11,143 nucleotides of DNA, taken from an uncultured Acetatifactor sp. (GTDB lineage Bacteria; Bacillota; Clostridia; Lachnospirales; Lachnospiraceae). The position numbers and the translations under genes are program-made. The DNA is taken from NCBI GenBank assembly GCA_947631715.1, contig CANRMK010000038.1, positions 1-11,143 of the forward strand, written 5' to 3'. The notes beneath the pieces are model-generated. The model saw only the letters and a program-made list of their open reading frames with translations. It made no database searches and was not told where the DNA came from. This document shows positions 8,193-11,143 of this stretch, piece by piece; the stretch's first letter is position 1, and each line of letters begins with the position of its first letter.

Positions 8193-9596
8193 TCACTTTC
8201 CCAGCAGATAATCTATGAACTGCTGGGCGCTCCTGCCCGACAGCCCGCCGTGAGAGAGTTCCCATTTGTTCGCCTCCAAAAGAAGCTCCTCCTCCGGAAG
8301 CTGTATGCCGCCCCGCTTTGCCAATACCCGGACGATCTCCTGGAACTGCTTCTTGTCCGGGGCTCCGAAATAAATGGTGACGCCGAAGCGGTGCACCAGG
8401 GACAGCTTCTCCTGAACGGTATCCCCGGTGTGCATGTCCTGCCTGATCTCCTCCTTGTCGCTGTAATTTTCCCGGATCAGATGGCGCCTGTTGGAGGTCG
8501 CATAGATCAGCACATTCTCCGGCTTTTTCTCCAGTCCTCCCTCAATGACGGCTTTCAGATATTTGTATTCGATCTCAAACTCTTCAAAGCTCAGATCGTC
8601 CATATAGATAATGAACTTGTAGTTCCTGTTCTTGATCTGAGCGATCACCTCGTTCAGATCCTGGAACTGGTGCTTGTACACCTCTATGATACGAAGCCCT
8701 CTTTCATAATATTCATTGGCGATGGCCTTGATGCAGGAGGATTTCCCTGTCCCTGCATCGCCGAACAGCAGGCAGTTATTTGCCTTTCTCCCCGCCACAA
8801 AGGCCTCCGTATTCTCCGTAAGCTTCTTCTTTGGGATCTCATATCCCACCAGGTCGTCCAGGCTGACGTGGGCAATGTTCAATATGGGATCGATATGGAC
8901 GCCCGATCCGTCGTGGGAAATGCGGAAAGATTTGTGCAGGCCGAACTTGCCCACACCGTACTCCCGGTAAAATTCCGTCAGGGTCGCTTTCATTTCCTCC
9001 GGGGTGTGGTCTCTGCTGAATTTCTCCGCCAGCTCACAGATCCTGGCGCAGATCCGGCGATTGTACACCTTGCTCTCCCGGGTGCTGCTCACATAGTTCT
9101 CTATCAGCGCGAACTCCGGCACCCTGAGCGCCTCCGCCAAAGGGCCGAAATCATAGTCGTACAGCTCCTTGAATATCACAATATCGTGCAGGACCGCCTG
9201 GTTTATGGTCCCCTGGATCTCTCCCCTGATCTCACAGCCGCAGCTGTAGCTGTTCTCGTTGTTCACCAGCAGATTGGCGAGATAACAGTGCCACAGGTTG
9301 CCGTGGAAGCCATACCGGCCCGCCAGTTCGATCAGCCCGTGGATACATCTGTACAGGGAAGCCGCCATAGGGGGCCTCTTTTCCTCTAACGCTGTTCCCC
9401 CGCCTTTCACCGTCTCCCTGTATTCGTCCATGATCCGGGTCATCTCTCCGAGCAGGCCGCCGTCCTCAAAATCCCTGTACACGATCAGCTCTTCCAGCCT
9501 GGCGCCTCCCGCTGTCCTGTCCGAAGACCCGTCCTCAGCATAGGACTTTCTCTCAGCATAGGGCTTTTTCTCTGTAATCTCCATATTTGCATCCAT
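8193..9596 (-). CDS. AAA+ ATPase of the DUF815 family
   Basis: A protein of 467 residues. The N-terminal half (about 30-250) is predicted helical and carries no motif I can name. The C-terminal half is a AAA+ module: Walker A GDAGTGKSS (279-287), Walker B FIIYMDD followed by LSFEE (328-339), sensor-1 region ATSNRRH (366-372), and a sensor-2-like GLSGRSAQQF (451-460). The Walker region and the YMDDLSFEEFE signature are typical of DUF815 (PF05673), whose role is not established; a remodelling or loading ATPase acting on a partner is a reasonable guess. AGGA abuts the first ATG (9596) with no spacing, so translation may start at Met5 (9584). The gene lies directly upstream of ppx (61 bases) and probably heads the polyphosphate operon, or is read through from pheA across the inverted-repeat element. 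I see no convincing promoter in the 93 bases before the element. Confidence 0.87.
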   Translation of the reverse strand: MDANMEITEKKPYAERKSYAEDGSSDRTAGGARLEELIVYRDFEDGGLLGEMTRIMDEYRETVKGGGTALEEKRPPMAASLYRCIHGLIELAGRYGFHGNLWHCYLANLLVNNENSYSCGCEIRGEIQGTINQAVLHDIVIFKELYDYDFGPLAEALRVPEFALIENYVSSTRESKVYNRRICARICELAEKFSRDHTPEEMKATLTEFYREYGVGKFGLHKSFRISHDGSGVHIDPILNIAHVSLDDLVGYEIPKKKLTENTEAFVAGRKANNCLLFGDAGTGKSSCIKAIANEYYERGLRIIEVYKHQFQDLNEVIAQIKNRNYKFIIYMDDLSFEEFEIEYKYLKAVIEGGLEKKPENVLIYATSNRRHLIRENYSDKEEIRQDMHTGDTVQEKLSLVHRFGVTIYFGAPDKKQFQEIVRVLAKRGGIQLPEEELLLEANKWELSHGGLSGRSAQQFIDYLLGK

Positions 9597-9689
9597 TCCT
9601 TTCGCTTAGGCACAAAACGTTATGAAAATGACTTCTCAATCTAACACTCCTAGCGTGTTTCAGCGCATCTACCAAACGAAATTGCCTTC

Positions 9690-9697
9690 CCCATTCT
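9690..9697. repeat. Left copy of 8-bp putative target-site duplication
   Basis: CCCATTCT directly abuts the left terminal repeat. The same eight bases abut the right terminal repeat. If the neighbouring C is counted the shared string is nine bases (CCCCATTCT), but then the last C would belong to the right terminal repeat, so eight is the cleaner reading. Confidence 0.75.
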
Positions 9698-9894
9698 GTA
9701 ACAGTTCAGCCCCTCCGTCGTATTCAGCCCGGTACTGCCGATGTTCTTCCGGCAGACCGTTGGAGCACGTCGGCACTTGGCGAGGTACTCTCGAGCCTAG
9801 TGTCCGTTACGTGCGGAACCGAGCGGAAGCGTGTCTGCCGGAAGAACATCGGCAGTACCGGGCGTGACTCGCAAGGGAATGGCTGAACTGTTAC
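9698..9894. mobile_element. 197-bp non-autonomous inverted-repeat element (MITE-like)
   Basis: The 304-base gap between DUF815 and pheA is mostly this element. Its ends are a perfect 14-bp inverted repeat, GTAACAGTTCAGCC (9698-9711) and GGCTGAACTGTTAC (9881-9894). Inside lies a perfect 31-bp inverted repeat (9727-9757 with 9833-9863). The centre can form a 6-bp helix GCACGT/ACGTGC (9765-9770, 9809-9814) capped by a hairpin at about 9774-9802 (CACTTGG/CCTAGTG around CGAG/CTCG). CCCATTCT flanks both sides, as expected of a target-site duplication. No transposase or convincing open frame is present; the short frames crossing it are not gene-like. A transcript through it would fold into a long structured hairpin and may end or stabilise pheA mRNA. 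No family assigned: 8-9 bp duplications occur in several IS families, and I do not recognise the ends. The rest of the gap (9597-9689) shows nothing clear. Confidence 0.8.
9727..9863. repeat. Perfect 31-bp internal inverted repeat of the element
   Basis: Bases 9727-9757 are the exact reverse complement of 9833-9863, separated by 75 bases. Each arm also contains its own small palindrome, CTGCCG/CGGCAG with a nine-base loop (9735-9755, and again 9835-9855). The sequence can therefore switch between one long stem and two separate hairpins, a cruciform-capable or bistable arrangement. Confidence 0.85.
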
Positions 9895-9902
9895 CCCATT
9901 CT
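9895..9902. repeat. Right copy of 8-bp putative target-site duplication, overlapping the pheA stop
   Basis: CCCATTCT follows the right terminal repeat and its last two bases are part of the pheA stop codon (CTA at 9901-9903, TAG on the minus strand). The insertion thus falls six bases past the stop and leaves the gene intact. Confidence 0.75.
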
Positions 9903-11025
9903 AATAGTTCCCGAGGATCTTCATATTCCGCGCCTCGTCCCGCAGCCCTCTCAGGGCATTCTTCACGGCGCTGTCCGCCAGATTTCCCTCAAAGTCCACA
10001 AAAAACCGGTACTCCCAGTTGCGCCCTTCAATGGGACGGCTTTCAATCTTGGTCAGGTTCAGGTTGTTATAGATAAAATGGGACAGCATGTGGTACAGAG
10101 ATCCGCTCTCGTGGGGCACCTCAAAGCATATGCTGACCTTTTTCGCATCCTTGCGGAATATCTTCTGATTGGTGACGATGATAAAGCGCGTGGAGTTGGT
10201 CCCCGAATGATTGATTCCCTTCTGCAGCACCTCAAGGCCGTAGATCTTCGCCGCATGCTCTCCTGCAATGGCCGCCTGGGTCCTGTCCCCGTCCTCCGCC
10301 ACTTTCCTGGCCGCAAAGGCATTGTTCTGCATACTGATCTGCTGCCAGCCGTATTTCTCCAGAAACCGTGCGCTCTGCATCAACGACTGAGGGTGGGAAT
10401 AGACCGTTCTGATATCCTGCAGCGACGCACCCGGCACCGCTAACAGGCAGTGCTCGATCCGTATGATCTGCTCCGCCACTATGTAATTCTCATATTCCTG
10501 GAGAAGATCGTAGATCTCATTTACAATGCCGGCTGTGGAATTTTCTATGGGGAGCACAGCGAAATCCGCGCTTCCCTCATCGATGGCGCTCATGGCGTCC
10601 CGGAAGGTATCCACGTGGAAGCTGTTGACCCGGCCGCCGAAATACTGCATCATAGCCGCCTGGGAATAAGCGCCCTCGGCCCCCTGGAACACGACCCTGG
10701 CCTTTCCGGTCTCAAGCTCGTCCACGCCGATGAACGGCAGCTTTCCGAGGCTTTCGTGCTCCGCAAGGAGCTGATACTGCAGCTTGCGGCTCATGGACAT
10801 GATCTGTTCAAAGAGCTCCTCGATCCCATGGCTGTTAAATTCGTTGTGGGTAAGCGCTTTCACCGCGGCAAGCTTCTCCTGCTCCCTCTGCTTGTCGAAG
10901 ACCTTTTTCCCGGCGCCGATCTTAAATTCCGCCACCTGCCTGCTGATCTCCATGCGCTGTTCATACAGTTCCACGATTTGAGAGTCGATCCGGTCGATCT
11001 GCTCCCGCAGATTAGACAATTCCAT
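9901..11025 (-). CDS. pheA: Bifunctional chorismate mutase/prephenate dehydratase (P-protein)
   Basis: This enzyme converts chorismate to prephenate and then to phenylpyruvate, the committed route to phenylalanine, in the cytoplasm. It has 374 residues in three parts. An AroQ-type chorismate mutase (about 1-90) has R7, R24 and K35 at positions expected for substrate-binding residues. A prephenate dehydratase domain (about 108-285) has VVFQGAEGAYSQAA (111-124), PIENSTAG (159-166) and the NSTRF motif (277-281). A C-terminal ACT domain has KIESRPIEGRNWEYRFFVD (326-344); ESRP is the hallmark of phenylalanine feedback binding, while the usual GALV-type motif reads GSLY. AAAGGAG nine bases before the ATG supports the start. 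The predicted leader of about 40 bases is too short for a T-box or attenuator, so control may be mainly allosteric. The 3' end abuts the inverted-repeat element. Confidence 0.96.
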   Translation of the reverse strand: MELSNLREQIDRIDSQIVELYEQRMEISRQVAEFKIGAGKKVFDKQREQEKLAAVKALTHNEFNSHGIEELFEQIMSMSRKLQYQLLAEHESLGKLPFIGVDELETGKARVVFQGAEGAYSQAAMMQYFGGRVNSFHVDTFRDAMSAIDEGSADFAVLPIENSTAGIVNEIYDLLQEYENYIVAEQIIRIEHCLLAVPGASLQDIRTVYSHPQSLMQSARFLEKYGWQQISMQNNAFAARKVAEDGDRTQAAIAGEHAAKIYGLEVLQKGINHSGTNSTRFIIVTNQKIFRKDAKKVSICFEVPHESGSLYHMLSHFIYNNLNLTKIESRPIEGRNWEYRFFVDFEGNLADSAVKNALRGLRDEARNMKILGNY

Positions 11026-11070
11026 GTATCTTTGCTCCTTTGCGCCTTATTGTGTGACAGTTTTATTATT

Positions 11071-11099
11071 ATCTTATACCAAAACAACCTTGATAGCAA
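11071..11099 (-). promoter_or_regulatory. Predicted sigma-A promoter for pheA
   Basis: On the minus strand, TTGCTA (11099-11094) and TAAGAT (11076-11071) are separated by 17 bases, each matching four of six consensus positions in an AT-rich stretch. Transcription would start near 11064, giving a leader of about 40 bases. Other -10 phases in the same AT-rich run are possible. Confidence 0.5.
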
Positions 11100-11118
11100 G
11101 CAAAAAGGGGTGTATGAT
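11090..11118 (+). promoter_or_regulatory. Predicted strong rightward sigma-A promoter
   Basis: TTGATA (11090-11095) and TATGAT (11113-11118) are spaced by 17 bases, each five of six to consensus. Transcription would start near 11125, pointing off the right edge. Its -35 overlaps the -35 of the pheA promoter, so the two are back-to-back and could interfere or share a regulator. A copy of the element terminus begins about five bases after the predicted start. Confidence 0.6.
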
Positions 11119-11129
11119 AAAGATATCTG

Positions 11130-11143
11130 GTAACAGTTCAGCC
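11130..11143. repeat. Second copy of the 14-bp element terminus, cut by the window edge
   Basis: The last 14 bases, GTAACAGTTCAGCC, are identical to the left terminal repeat at 9698-9711 and in the same orientation. A 14-base match by chance in a window this size is unlikely. It probably marks a second element copy that continues past the edge. Only the terminus is visible, so identity of the interior is unknown. Confidence 0.65.

Noticed and set aside
8250..9389. A 379-codon open frame on the plus strand opposite the DUF815 gene
   Set aside because: It is antisense to a clear AAA+ protein and its translation shows no recognisable domain. Long shadow frames are common in GC-rich genes on the opposite strand.
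9597..9697. A sigma-A promoter for DUF815 between the element and the gene
   Set aside because: Candidate boxes such as TTGGTA with TAGGAG, or TTGAGA, have poor partners at 16-18 base spacing, so none is convincing.
9698..9894. CRISPR array, integron attC site or tRNA-related structure
   Set aside because: There are no repeated direct units with spacers, no adjacent gene cassette or integrase, and no cloverleaf. The paired termini with a flanking duplication fit a small transposon-like element better.
9622..10076. Two 81-codon plus-strand frames (9622-9867 and 9831-10076) crossing the inverted-repeat element
   Set aside because: They run through the inverted arms and, in the second case, into the antisense of pheA. 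Neither has a good ribosome-binding site or protein-like composition.
11026..11070. A T-box or phenylalanine attenuator in the pheA leader
   Set aside because: The predicted leader is only about 40 bases, with no leader peptide, T-box core or terminator hairpin.

Overview
The window looks like a chromosomal segment from a GC-rich Clostridia, most likely a Lachnospiraceae-type gut anaerobe. This is inferred from strong AAAGGAG ribosome-binding sites, occasional GTG starts, a DUF815-type AAA+ ATPase and a fused chorismate mutase/prephenate dehydratase. I could not check the taxonomy with a search.

Layout. Two plus-strand genes lie at the left: a YbiT/YkpA-type ABC-F ATPase (40-1677) and, overlapping it by one base, a PHP-domain phosphoesterase (1677-2597). 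A short gap with two small hairpins (2598-2682) separates them from a long convergent minus-strand block. Read in transcription order from the right, that block is pheA (11025-9901), a 197-bp inverted-repeat element, a DUF815 ATPase (9596-8193), a Ppx/GppA exopolyphosphatase with an HD-type C-terminal domain (8131-6596), polyphosphate kinase 1 (6538-4409), Maf nucleotide pyrophosphatase (4343-3666), a HAD phosphatase of the phosphoglycolate phosphatase type (3669-3013) and a very acidic 87-residue protein (2946-2683). The spacings from DUF815 onward are about 60 bases or less, or overlapping, which fits one operon. Its theme would be polyphosphate synthesis and breakdown plus removal of damaged or unwanted nucleotides and phosphate esters.

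The most unusual feature is the 197-bp element at 9698-9894. It has perfect 14-bp terminal inverted repeats, is flanked by an identical 8-bp direct repeat (CCCATTCT) that looks like a target-site duplication, and contains a perfect 31-bp internal inverted repeat plus an apical hairpin. It sits six bases after the pheA stop codon. The same 14-bp terminus recurs at the last 14 bases of the window (11130-11143), so pheA is bracketed by two element ends. The second terminus lies a few bases downstream of a strong predicted rightward promoter that is back-to-back with the pheA promoter. The element looks like a non-autonomous mobile repeat (MITE-like) that would encode a highly structured RNA. I cannot assign it to a named family.

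The other genes are mostly ordinary. Oddities are a degenerate second Walker A in the ABC-F protein, an extra loop in Maf, and the association of DUF815 with ppx-ppk.
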